Assembly: GCA_025345505.1 (NCBI GenBank)
Contig: JANVCC010000018.1
Location: forward strand, 33,628,040-33,692,039
DNA: 64,000 nucleotides
Direction of reading: 5' to 3'
From: Todiramphus chloris collaris
Taxonomy: Eukaryota; Chordata; Aves; Coraciiformes; Alcedinidae
This document shows positions 47,939 through 60,987 of this stretch, one piece after another. Within the stretch, counting starts at the first letter, position 1; each line of letters starts with the position of its first letter. The position numbers and the translations under genes were made by a program. The notes beneath the pieces were generated by a model. It saw nothing but the letters and a program-made list of their open reading frames with translations, had not been told where the DNA came from and did no database searches.

Positions 47939-50900
47939 GGCCTATTACAAAGATTTTTCAAGAAGCTTTAAACATTTTTAATCATATCCACTCAGTTTTG
48001 CTTTCTTGATTTGAAGAGCTTGTCTTTTTTCCCCAAGCAGTTAAATGAGTACATAGAATCTTCTTTGTTTGAGGTGTACCCATTCTACTGACTTGGACTC
48101 ACTTTCTTTATAAAATAGCATTCATATCAAACAGAGAAGTCTTAATAATAAGTCCCAAGACTTCTGTCCATCCATCCAAATCAGCAAGCAGTTACCTTTC
48201 CTTGATTTGCCCATAGTGGACTAATGTTTGGAGGAAGAGGTACCACCCAGCTGGCTCAGAATTCCTTTAATTCTCTATCATTGTTGAGCAGGTTCCTGTG
48301 GTTCTTAAGGAAGAATGAAATGAGGCATATAACTGCAGTGTAGAATTCATTACCCACTCTTTCTACAGGCTACCACAAATTAGCCAAGAAAGGCCAATGT
48401 CAAATCATCTGGGGAATTTAACAGAATACCAAGAGTAAGAACAATTATCTGATTCAGAGTAATCATTAAGAAGTTTGCTGAAAGAAGAATGCATTACCTT
48501 CGATCAACTTTAACTCTCCTGTCCATAAACAAGAATTTTAGATGGTACTACAGAGTGCATATAGTTCAAAAATTATTTTCAACTTAATTTCAGTCATTAG
48601 TATTTGAGGTTTTGCACAAACTGTTAAGGAAAGAGCATTTTCCTACAGGATTTTTAAGTTGTATCTGAAGTGTGGATAAGCTTTAGTTTGTGCAGGTGCT
48701 GCATATAAATTAGCAATCACATCTAGAAGCAGTGGAGTGTAAGAAGACCTTTTAAAAAGTGATATTCATTTTATCAGGAAAGCATTATCTCAGTTGTCAA
48801 TAAGTTCATATTTTTATTAATAATTTTATCCTTGCTGCATTTTTCTCCTACTTTTTGCAGAGGCAAATTTGAGTAAAAGTGCTTTTCATACAGCCAAGAT
48901 GGATACATTTTTAAATAAAAACAAGGCTAAGACCACAAAACTTTTGCTGAAAGCTTCTTTCTGTTTTACTGACCATTGTGCATTTCAAGATGTCACAGAT
49001 GTAGCAAAATAAGTATAAAGACAGATAAGCTGCAGTGTACTTATTGCCAGGTAATGGGAGCAACTCCTAGGAAATTAGATGTAGCTTGATGCTTTCATAT
49101 CTAGCTAGTTGCTTGCTCTTTTTTCTCTTCTTTTTTTTCCCTCAGACAATTAAAGAAACAAGGAAGAATGCTGAAACTGAACAGGTGAAAATGTACTAAG
49201 AGAACAAGCTCCCAACTGTGGCTTCATCATTGGATCATTTGGCATGTGATGTTGGTATGGTCCAAGTCCTTGCTATGTGGGTCGATGTGCACAGATCCTG
49301 AGCTCAGTGCTGGCCTGTGCAGGACATCCTTATTCCTAATCCTGCGTCTATTCATTTACCCTTGTATTTTCTGATAGCACCTCGCATATCTGTGTGTCAT
49401 GTGGACAAGCTCACAATAGCCAAACTAGCAGAGTGGTGAGAAAGTGTGAAGGTCTGGCTGGAACATGCACCTCTAACATGTTCACTCCCTGGACAGAAAG
49501 ATTGTCTATGGTTCTTGTCTTCTTTAGAATGCTCAGGAGAAAAAAAAATGTGTGTGCCACCAGCAGAGAGTGCAGGCAGCCTGAGCTAGTACAGATTAAG
49601 TAACAAGCAACAAGCTATGAATTTGCACATGCATAGTTCGGACAGGCCCTTCAGTCTTCCTGAACATCACTCTGCTAAACACTTAACAAATCAGAAACAT
49701 GACATGGCATGCAGTAATTACAAAAGGGTGAATAAAAGGGCTACATTCATGTGTCTTCTCTTCTACATGTTACAATTCTGTATTTTACAAGCTATGTCTT
49801 TCTATAGGAATACTATTTACAGTTCATATACAAGAACTATATGATCAAGCAGTAGCCAGTTAAGCATGTAGATCTATTTAAATTTTAATAGCATTTTAGA
49901 ACATCAAAGGAAATAATATTTCGTGACTAAATATAATAATCATATTGAAATAATATTTCATTAGTGAAGTTTGTCATGGTTTAAAACAGGCAAAAACCTC
50001 TACACTCAGATTTTCAGTTTTATTGTTTTGATTTCAATCATCAGAATACACACAAGTTTTTCAACATGTAGAGGAGTGCCTTAAAATTAGTGTGCTATGA
50101 AAGTAAAATGACTTTTTTACACTTTGCATGCTTTTCTTTCTAATCCAAGAGTCTTCTGACAGCCACCTAATACCAGCTACATTTTCAAATGCCCCTTCTT
50201 CTCCTTATTGCAGATAATTGGAAGCATCTGCTCCATTCTCAGAGTGTGTACTCCTATGGTTATAGCTGAAAACAGCATATCCAAACATCCCTTCATCTTC
50301 CCAGTTTCAACATAATTTTCTATCTCTGATCATGTACTGGAGCAAGGACTTGGTTATTTTAAGTAGTCATTCCTTGATTTATGTCAATTTGAAGAAATTT
50401 CAGAACTGCTGCAATTTTCAATGCAATTCTTTCTACTCATGCCACCTGCAGACTAAAAAGGATGTGCTTTCCGAAAGAGATTCAATGGCTGCTGCTCACT
50501 GACATATTCCTCATATTCCTGAAACTGTCTAACTGTGGAAACTTGACTGACATAGTTCTGCGGTACAAAAACCACCGAGTATCAGAGATGTTCTTATGGA
50601 AACTATCAGTCCGGGCATGACATTCCCTTTGGCTTGTGAGGATCCTCTGAGGTTGACTGCCCTACATACAATCAAAGAAAAGAGATTCTTACACACTGAA
50701 AGGACCCAGTAGGTTTGCAGCTATTCCTGGTTACAAGGGCCAAGAGTCTGACAGTGGGGACAGTCTCCAATTCAGCTTGTGACACATTTAATCACACAGG
50801 GTCTGCCTTTCTGCAGCTAAGGCTGGTATTCTGTCTGTGGAGGAGATTGTATTTGCCTCTAGGTGGTAGTTCCTATTCAGAAGAGTTCAGGCACAAAATA

Positions 50901-53153
50901 TGCAAGTTGCTGGTGCATGGCAGCATTGTACAAAGAAGGAAGAGTTGAAGGAGCTTAGAGACTACTTTAACTCTTCCTTAACTTTTTGCTGACAGTCATG
51001 CTCAAGTGCCTGGGGCTAGGAAAGGCTGGTTCAATGACTGCTGTACATAACCACGAACTGCCCGAATCATGTAAATCAGACAGGGAAAAATGCTGTCTGG
51101 TGAGGACGAATACGTCTACACAGGCAGATGACTACAGCTGCACTACATTTCTAATCTGGAAGATTTGAACTCTGATACATTCTGCTTCTTAGGAGGGCCT
51201 GCCATTGTATCAGCTGGCTATGTGATGTCCACTAAAGGAAGGGGTTTCTGTCAAAAGAAACTACATCAGTCTACACTATTAATAGAAAACTACACTCATT
51301 TAGTATCACTTTTATTCCATATCCTTTCTGTATTACCCATCTATCCTGTTGTCCATCTCCATCTCTTTCTTTTCTTGCTGGACATATAATCAGATTTTCC
51401 ATTCTGATCTTTCTATACTATTGGATGATTTTATATTTTTCTTTTTTTTTTGTAAAAAGCCTAAGCAGGTCTAGCAGACACTCTTCAGAGAAGCAGGCTA
51501 GCACTCAGTTAAGGTACTTTAAACTTCATTGCACCACTCTTTAATGACCTCTGCAATTTGAATACAGAAGAAGTGATTAAGACATGATAGCAGGCTGCTG
51601 GGACCTGATATCAGATCTGTTCAAAAGTGATGGAGCAAAAGAGTCAGAAGATCCAGAATTGCAGTCCTTACCTATCCCCAAGCCCACTGATCACTCCTCA
51701 TTTGGTTTTTTTCAGATTTTGTCTTCACTAATGGTTGGCAAGATCAGACCACAGGTATCAACTTGGTGTGCAGAAAATGTCAGCATAAGTCAAGCAGAGC
51801 ATTTAATAGCTAAATGGCTTTTCTTGAGTAACAACTCACACTTGTAAATTAATCATGCTGCAACAGTCTCACTCTAGGCTAACTCAACATACCAATGTAA
51901 CTCATTTTCCATGTTCTGAATGTGGAAACAGTAAATCTAGGTCAACATTTTCAGTAAATTCAATAAATTATTCACTGAGTCAATTATTTTCTTGAGATAT
52001 TTTGAACCACAAATTTTCTACCTCATGCAATGGAACCATTTTAGCATTCAAGGAAAGAAAGCATTCTTATCTGCAAAGGAACTGCGCAGCCATGCATCTT
52101 AATTCTGAATTTAACGTTGCTAGGTATAGCATAGCAGAAGATAAGCAAATTTTACCCCAACACATATTTGATTATCTTCAGACTGAGACATACTTGTGTC
52201 TATATCAGCTTATTCACAAAGTCAAGAAGGTGAAAATCCTCCATTAATGCAATAAAATGTGTCTATTCCTAGAAGCAAATAACTAAGCAATTTGCCTAAC
52301 TTTGGCTGGAAACTGTAATAAAGCTTCAGATCACTTGTTTGACCTCATAAATCAAAATATGCTCATTATGATTTAGCAAATCAATTTTTTTAACTTCCAT
52401 TTTTATTTCTGCAGCTTACCTGTAGGATTATCAAAATCACAACAAGGTAAAAATGAGAAGAATGGATAATAGTCTCCTATGTTTGTTAGGTTTATAGGCT
52501 TTTGACAGAAGTGAACTGTAAAAAAAAAAAAAAGCTGAATGAAAGATACGGACATCTGATATGAAAAGTTGAATAAGCAGTTCTGAAAATAAGGGCTGGG
52601 CAGATGAAAGGCAGGAATACAAAGCAGGATGCAAGAAGATGATTTGGAGGGTACACTGGGAGGCCAGTCAACATGGGGAAAGGCAAATTTAGACAAGCTA
52701 TCATAAAAAATTCACAGAGCTCAAGCACAGTAGATCAAAAGTTAAAAGGAAATCTTCAGGTAAAATCATGTCAAAACTGACATGCTCAACATGCTGTTCT
52801 TTACAAAGACAACCTCAGGAGTTATACTGGTAATCAGTGGCTTGAACTGAGATGCTGCAGTAGAAGTTTGTTTCATATTGGCCAGTTGATGCTCATTGGT
52901 TGTGGCAGGTGCTGTTGAAACTGGCAAAGGCTTCCCACTCTGTCTGTCAAATTGGCTTTCCCTTCCCCATTAAGTGTTTCTTTTGCTTTTCATCACTGTC
53001 ACAGCCATCCTCTGAAACAGGTCCTCTTCCTCAGTTGCACTCTTAGCAAAGACTCAAGAGTATCAGGTATGCAGAACCATGCTATCAGAACCTCTGCTCC
53101 AACTTTCAAAAATTAAAGCTTTTTCCCTCTGCAGCCTTGACCTGCATTAGCAG

Positions 53154-53221
53154 GTGGTGGTGGTGATTTCCTTTTAACTTTTGATCTACCATGGTTGAGC
53201 TCTGTGAATGGTGGTGGTGGG
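53154..53221. repeat. Two short GTG-rich runs
   Basis: ggtggtggtggtga at about 53154-53167 and tggtggtggtggga at about 53208-53221. On the minus strand they produce short His runs in a chance frame. Confidence 0.8.
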
Positions 53222-56200
53222 AGGAGTATACTGTTAGTGCTGCTCCACTAAGTTTGGATTTGAAAAGTTCAACATGCCATTCATTAAAGCTGTAATTATT
53301 AATAGCCATTTTTTAAAAAAAAATGCATTGGTGTCATGCATTATTTTTTCCACAGCTTTAGTTCTGATGACTAAGGAACTGCCAGAAAGAAGAGAGAGAC
53401 TGTCTTCACCGCATCATACTTGGACTTGTTTAACCAGAACTTTTTATCTTCAAGTTGAACAGTTTTGAAGAGCTCTGCTTTTAATGGGTTTTCCAGTTAT
53501 ATGTGCAGAGAAGAGAGGTCAAGTAACAGCTATGTCCAAATAAAATTAGATGCTGCTGAATGGCTTTCTTAGTACTGAGGGTTTTCCCAAGCCATTCACT
53601 ATCAGGGGTTATCTAATCACATAATATTTTGCACAATAAATGCAAGCATTGTGCTTTGTTGGCATATCTTATGACTCTATTAGAAGAAGATAATTAGACC
53701 ATATTTTTCATATACAGAGTGAATATTCTCCTCTGTCTGAACTTGGATACATCGTGCTGAATGTTATAAACAGTGGTTCAATGTACAATTATACATTTTG
53801 AATTTGAACTTCACTGGTAACAATATGTACAATGATGTACAATGTTTTCCATTAACCCACTGTGGGTTTGAGACAGTGAGCCATTAATTCAAAGGTATTT
53901 CCCTTCTGAAGACTTAAGGCAATGAGTACATACACTGATCCTAGTGTGGCCTCATTCTTGATTGTCACCCAAGTGCTTCCATAATGCAAATATTAATCTC
54001 TAAAACAAATCAGCAGATGCATCATGTACCAATTATTTCACATGATGAACCACATGGCAAATACTTAACAGGGTTTCAAGTACATTTTCAAAGCAGGCTG
54101 TTGGAAGCAGTTTGTTGCATTTAAATAGCATAAAAGGTTGAGTTTATTCTGAGCTCTATACTATATTTAACATTTGGAATTTAATACAAAGCAAAAGGAA
54201 GAAACTAGAAGATAGGTCTAGTACCTATTTTTAGCTTGAAGAAGTCCTTAACACATTGCAGCTAATATGACAAGGCCATTTCCTGTCGCAGGACACTCCC
54301 ATCAATAAGCAGAGAGAGACCAAGAAAGCCAGAGATGAGAAATTAAATCCGTGAACACTTGTTTTTGAAAACAGGACAGGAAGTGGTAAGAACAGACATT
54401 TATTTTTATTCTTGAGTGTCTCAGTTCTAGGGAAATGAGCTAACGTAGTGTGAGTTGTACTGGCAAGCAGTGAGTCATTGATCCATTTTGTTGATAAAAG
54501 GGTGGAAGAACTATCCCTTAAGGAGGAAATAAACTTGCATTCAGAGCTTTACCCTCAACCGCAGCAAAATGCCTCTTCTGCAGCTCTATTGTTGCACCTA
54601 ATCATGGGAACCATTTTAAAAATTAAGAATTTAAATATTTAAGGGGAAAGAAATAGTCAAGGAATGATGGCTAATCAATAACCTTTTCCCAAGAGCCCCT
54701 TTTACTTTATTTTTGTGGTGCCTGATTTGGTGTTATTACTAAAGGCAGTATATGGTCTCCTAATTTCACAGACTTATTCCACTGGATGCTGCAAATATTT
54801 ACTGAATACTTTATCTTTTCAAAACATAAAAAAACTATAAGCACAGTTCCCTGATGGCATAAGTTGCATGTAAAGACGCCTCTTATGTGTTTTTCTTGCC
54901 ATTACTTGAATCCCCTACAGCACCTTACTATCCTAAGGTAGTGCTTCCTACTCAAGGAGCTCAACTGTGGGCCTGCTGGTGACAAGTTCGTGCCCAAAAG
55001 AGGGGGCATCAGGACCCAACATACTCCCTAGGGCCATGAGCTTGCACCAAGAAGCCTCAGTGAGGAATAGGGACTGCTGAAGCTGGTGTTTCTTAGAGAA
55101 CCAGGAAAAAGTGAATACCAAATTGCACCATTGACTCCCTGACCTCCTCTTAAACATGCATGACACCCCGGTGGCTGAAAAGGGGCTGTGCTGGCTCTGT
55201 CACCACAACCTGGGGTCCCACTAGCAATTCATTAATCTTATTTGCAGCCTTGAAACCTAGAGCAGGTCATTAGATTATCCAATTTGATCTTTTTCTGTCT
55301 ACTAAACCAAAAAAAAAAAATAGTTTCTGGCCCACCTCAGACTGAGTCAGGTAGTTTTTTTCCCTGTGTGATTTCAGAGTGAAGTGATGCGGGATTCAGA
55401 ATTTGACGTGGAGTTTACTCCCTCCTCAGAACAGTGTTTAATGTTTCTGCTTGAGTCTTCCTTTACAACAGAAAAATAGTGAAAAAGTAACTAGGAACAG
55501 GCAAAGTGAAAAACACATCCTGGACGGAGAGAGGGAGAGAGGAAAGGAGTAGAGGAGGAAAGGGAAATGTCAATATAATCAGCATTGCAGAGATGGAGCT
55601 GTTCCAAGCCCCTATCAGAGCAATTGGTCACTCAACTTGATCTTGAATTTGTCAGGAGCACAGAGCCTAACCCATCATTCACTGAGAACAGAGTTCCTCT
55701 TACATTGACTGCATTTTTTGAAAAGTCAGCATTTTCCTTGAGAAAACTTTTACAGATGCTCTTGGGTATTGAAGAATATCAGCCTTGCCAAAAGAGGAGC
55801 CTTAGGTTTCGTATTATTCCTAGCCTCTGACTCCTCAGAGTGTCATCTGTCATCTTTCAAATCTTTTTAGTTTTGTCTGAATGTGACTTTTTGATTAGGT
55901 TTTTTTCCCTTTCTGTTCAGTTGCTTTTACATCTTTCTCCTTTATATTGAAGGAAAAAGTTTTCTCTTGTTGTTTCAGCACAGTTCCCTTTATGTTTTGC
56001 TTTCTGTTTCAGCAGTGTATTTTATTTAATAGGAGACATTTCCAAAAGGGCTAAGGGTCAGACCTTCAAGTTTGCAGCACTTAATGGCTGTGTATGTTTG
56101 AACTGAACATTCATTTAGACAGCTATAAAGGTTCCCCATTTCACAGGACTTCAGCAGAATGAGCACACAATGCATTGCTGCCTTACAGATTCCCAAAGCA

Positions 56201-59131
56201 AATCCTGTTGAGCAGGAGCAGCCATTTAAGGCTCAAAATCAGGATTTCCGTGTCCGTGTCTGGGCAACATGGTCTTGTACACCTCAAAGCAATTCAGGTC
56301 AGTATTGCACTGATGTGGTGGCATTGTCCCTTCCAAGTGGTGAACCTGAATTATGTTTCAACTTAAGGCTGATGTGGAAGAGGCACTTTTCCTTCTCAGC
56401 TTGCTGAACATTTTGGAAGAGTGTGACTTGTTTAACAATATTCACTTTCCAATCTCTCATTCTGGTCTTGAAGGTTGCACAGCAGCTGTGGTCTATAAAG
56501 ATGCCTGATCAGCTGTTTTAGGCACAATCTCTCTTATTTGAGACTGATGTATTTGTTAAGGTCACTGTACTTCACCAGCAGCCCAACTCTGAATGCCCAG
56601 TTCATAGTTCTTCATTACTTTTATTACTATTTGGCTTAAGACTGAAAGTGAAAAATTCTACTGGTGGATCAGAATCAAAGTCATCACATTTAAAGCCAAA
56701 AGTCATTTTGAATACCAAATTCAATGCCTGAATGAAGATCAGCTTTGTGAAGGTGGGGTTTTTTTTTTCCTTTTCCTAAAAAAATATGCCAGGTATTTGT
56801 ATGCTTTGCAGTGGACACTGTGTCCATGACAGATTTGTTATCACATATTCTGAATTTTTCTGCATTTTTGCTGTTACCCATGTAAAATGATCAACTTATT
56901 TTGCATAATGTGTCCACAAATAAAAGCAAAAACTGTTTTATAAATCATCTGACATTCCAACAGTATGCTGTTTTCTGAATTCAGATGACTCATTGTCATA
57001 TTCATTTGTTAGCTTGTTCATCTATTAAATGTAACATGCTCTATAACAAGTGACCCATTTCATTTTCATTTTTGATTCTGACTTTTTCTGAGACTCCTAG
57101 TCCACCTTTTTTCTAGTCTAAGTGACAAAGGTTAATATCTTAGTATCTAAACAGAAGTGGCCATAATGACTGCTAAATGAGCAAAGCAAATATAATTGTG
57201 CAGCTTTAAGAGTTTCTTCTACTAACTTCCTGGAAAGAAAAACTTTCCTCAAAGATTTCAACACAGTTAATTCTGAGCTAATACTAGCTATAAAAGTTAT
57301 TCCCAAATTCAAATAATGCTGAAGTTATGACTAACAACACAATTACATAAAACTCTGTAGAAATGTCTTCTTTTTTAGTTATTTCTTCAAATTAGAACAC
57401 GTTCTGATAACATACATACACAGAATATAAGCACAAAACACATTCTTATATCAGATATTCTTGCTTATTAGTACATCTTGATCACCACATATTGATGGAA
57501 TGTGATCATTAATCTAATTACAAAACATACACTTTAATAGTGTTAATAGGATTGTTGATGTTTAGCAAGCCCTGCATCTGCTTTAATATTTTATAGTGAT
57601 AGTATTGCATTGATTTCTTTTAGGTATTTTTCTTCTCTTTATTGAGCTTGTGGATCTACTACAGGTACTTTGCTATTTGTGCCCAGCGCCTTTCAAGATC
57701 TGTGCGCCTTTCCTCTCACTCTACACATTTGTTTTTCAGTTCTTCCCCCTCTCTTCAAAGAAGACCAGCATAAATAAATGATTTCTGAGGCCATAAAGGC
57801 TGTGTAAAATGTCTGAATGACAAAGTAATGAACACTCTTTGTGACTGGAGTCAGCACAAGTATTTATTGCTAAGCAACAAAGACTGATGTCAACGAGTTT
57901 TGTCAAATGCAGATGGTGAGTAGGTTTGTTGAAAAAATGGAATCACTCTAACATTACTCTTTACAGTGGATTCTAATATAATAGAAATAAAATGCACTCA
58001 ACTGGTCAGAGTGAAGGGCTCCACAGAGAGGAATGAGGTTAATTTAATAATAGTTTCTGCTGTCTTAGCCCATATTTTAGGGAGTTGCTCATATGTGAGA
58101 GTATTCTTAATCTATCTCAGCAACACTCAAGGAAGGAAAAACATCTGCAAAGCTTCCCTAAAGTGCCTGCCCTCTCAAAAGCTGCCATTCAGAATGCTAT
58201 TGAGAGCAAAGGAAGGACACAAGACATCATACCTGGTTGGTGGGGAGGTGGTTGGAATATGCAAGTACAGCCTTACTGGTCAGTTTAGTCTCTTACTGCG
58301 TAAATGACTTTCAGTCCTGTTCAGCAAACACCTTTGTGTTCTCTTTCTGAGCAACTCAACCAGGTATGACTGGTAGGCTGAGATTGATGATAATGTCACT
58401 ATAAATTTGAATGTGTGCCCTATGGGGAATGTTCACCAAACTCCTTTTATCCCTGTTTGAGACCAAATCTGCCATAGTGGGGAACATGTTCACTCATCTG
58501 CTGTGAATGCACTGATGAAGACACAGTAATCTTTATGCATATCCTCGAGGCAAAGCTCACCATCAAAATCAGATGCAAATTCTCCTTATCCCCATAGAAA
58601 GCAGACAAAAACAGACCTTAGTCCCAAGCAGTGAGAAGCCCTGCCTCTCTGCAGGGATAGTGTGTTTGGTCTGAAGAACATGAAACCAAATGTTTGTTGT
58701 TGGTTAGCACATAAAGACTATGATGGAGGCAACCTGGTCTGGTTCAATCAATCAAACTGCTAAAATAATTCACTATAACTCACCTTGGATGCAAGCTGTT
58801 CCAGGAAGTAACTGCCTCCTGGTAGGTGTCTTAACCCACATACCTTGCTCACCCTCCCAGAAACAACCTGCTTGTACTCAGCTTGGAATATCAGTTCTGC
58901 TGCCTGACTCCCAGATGTCCCTCATCTTCTGCATACAGAGACCCAATGCTCTGACCAGAATTCCAGCTCCTTGACCCTGTATTGGATGATATGGTAAGCC
59001 AGGAACATTCCCATGTACTCAGCCTTCACAGCAAATGAGTCACCCTTGCTGGCTTGTACCAACAGTTATGTTGATGCAGGGCCTGTAGTAGGATAAGTAC
59101 ACAAAATAATGTGGTGATAGCAATAAAGTAA

Positions 59132-59145
59132 ACACACACACACAA
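59132..59145. repeat. (AC)n microsatellite
   Basis: Short run of about seven AC units. Confidence 0.85.
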
Positions 59146-60519
59146 ACCCAACCCTACATCTTGTTACAGAAAGTGGCTTAATTTGCTTCAAAATAAAGAT
59201 GTTGCACCTCAGGCAATATTAAACAATCCTGTGTCTGAATGAAAAATGACACATGTATGAAAATTACTATCTTAACTTGAGTGAAAGAAAGATCAGCCAG
59301 AACTCATGTGAGGCTCAATTTGGAAAAAATATTTTACTTGAAGCTATTTTTATTCCTCTTACTTGTGTTAGGCAATCAGCCATACGGTATCATGCAGCCA
59401 CAGCAGAAAGACATGAGTGGCTGCTCAGAATTAGGTAAATTCACCTAATAAAAACCATTAATCAGTTTTGAATCATGGTTGCATTTGGAAAATGTTTTAG
59501 GAAAGGTAATATTTTTTTGCCATTTGCTTCACTACTTTCATGCATTGTCAGCATTCTGGGCTTCTGAGGGGTTTGCATCTAGTCTTTCAATTCAGTTTTG
59601 CCTGTTTGTAAATGTTCATAAACTAGTAAGAATAAATGATTTCTCAGAGCTTGAGTTATTCACAGATTGTTCACCTTTGCAGCTCACTACTGGATATTTG
59701 CCCACATGGCATATTTCCGGTGTCTGACCAGGCAAGCAAGAATCATGAACAGCAAAAAAGGTGAATGGGTCAAAGTGGTAATGACAAATGTGTGCTAACT
59801 AGTACAGACTAAGAATTAAATTTTTTTTTCCTTTTCTTTTTCTTTTTATTTTCTTTTTTTTTTTAAGATATTTTTAGAAACACTCAAACATTCGGATATT
59901 TAGGATATAGCAAGAAATATCATCTGGGCAATGAAAATTTAATCGTAATTTTAGCTGTTTAATCATAAACTTTATGAATCTGTTTATACTGGGGGAAAAC
60001 TCATGATTTTTCAAACAGTTCTGTTCACAGTGCTTTTTCTCCTGACCACCAGGCTTGTACACAAAGACACAAAATTCTGCTTTCTCCATCTCTAATGCAC
60101 TGCTGGGATACCAAGCACTCATGTCATTTAGTCTTTAAAGCTATTAATGCACTTGGTAAAGATGAAAAGTGAAACATGAAATCTTGTCAAGCCTATTGAA
60201 AGCTGTAGTTGGTCTTTTTTAATAAATGTTTTTCAGAAAGTCAGTCTTATCTATGATAAATGCACTTTTCCAAGTGTAGCACCATAGATTTAGTACTCAG
60301 AAAAATCTGTTGACAGCAGCTGGATTCTGAACTCTTTATTTATCTGCAAAATATCCAGAGTGGACGCAGAGGTAGCATAAGCTTTTCAACTCCATCCAAG
60401 TTTTTTGCCCTTGAACTGGTCAGACCATCTGTAGACATGAGAGGACACTTTTCCATGACGATTCAGCTGTCAGCCTTTTTGCTGAGCTTAGCAACAAGGG
60501 ATCAAATTAGTGTCAAAAT

Positions 60520-60987
60520 ATGATGGTAGGTATTAAATATTTAGCATTTTGGGCTTGGATCTTAAGTTACCACACGCTACCTGAGTGGCTAGCCTATAGA
60601 GTGTCCTTTGACCCAGCCAGTAGGTGCTGGTTGTTCTTAAGAAAAGCAATGACTCCAGCCAGCCAGCTCTGGAGACACCAACTGCCCAGCCACCAGCAGC
60701 ACTGGGCATCCCTATGTGGCTGTGGGTATGGGGGCCACACTCTCATAACCTTGAAGTGGACAGAACATCCTCAGCCTGACCTACCACTTTGTAGATCCCA
60801 GACAATTTCTGCAGCCACAGGGATCCATGTAACACCTGATTCTCTTACCGAGCACGCCCAGTGTGCTCTCCAATTTCAGCTCCTTCTGTCTGTGAAAGGG
60901 CCACAGGCAAAAAAGATGCCCAGCATGGGGCAAACTCTTTGCAACCAAGGACTTACAAAGTCTGTTGTCACACATGGTGCCTTATAA
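60520..60987 (+). other. Unrecognised 155-codon open reading frame
   Basis: This is the longest frame in the window, lying in a locally GC-richer patch (about 60590-60980) within AT-rich DNA. The start MMVGIKYLAFWAWIL is hydrophobic and could mimic a signal anchor. The rest is rich in Gln, His, Ser, Cys and Trp without a domain I know. A 64-codon frame runs antisense to it (60781-60975). No TATA, splice or poly(A) context argues for a gene. The likely alternatives are chance in a GC-richer patch or a fragment of an unrecognised repeat. No function is assigned. Confidence 0.15.

Larger units (their letters stand above)
46635..60519. other. Long AT-rich stretch without a recognisable gene or interspersed repeat
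   Basis: Nearly 14 kb with no LINE, LTR or RNA gene that I can identify. Frames are at most 113 codons (57966-58307) and featureless. Contents worth naming are an A+T palindromic block at 47891-47938, GTG-rich spots at about 53154-53221, A-runs near 52519-52533 and 55309-55320, a CA microsatellite at 59132-59145 and a T-rich stretch at about 59821-59865. Two parts (about 53560-53700 and 54400-54720) read like possible conserved noncoding DNA. Confidence 0.45.

Noticed and set aside
58085-58288. Overlapping plus-strand frames at 57966-58307
   Set aside because: Two frames overlap in different phases without a domain, splice sites or composition shift, so chance is sufficient.
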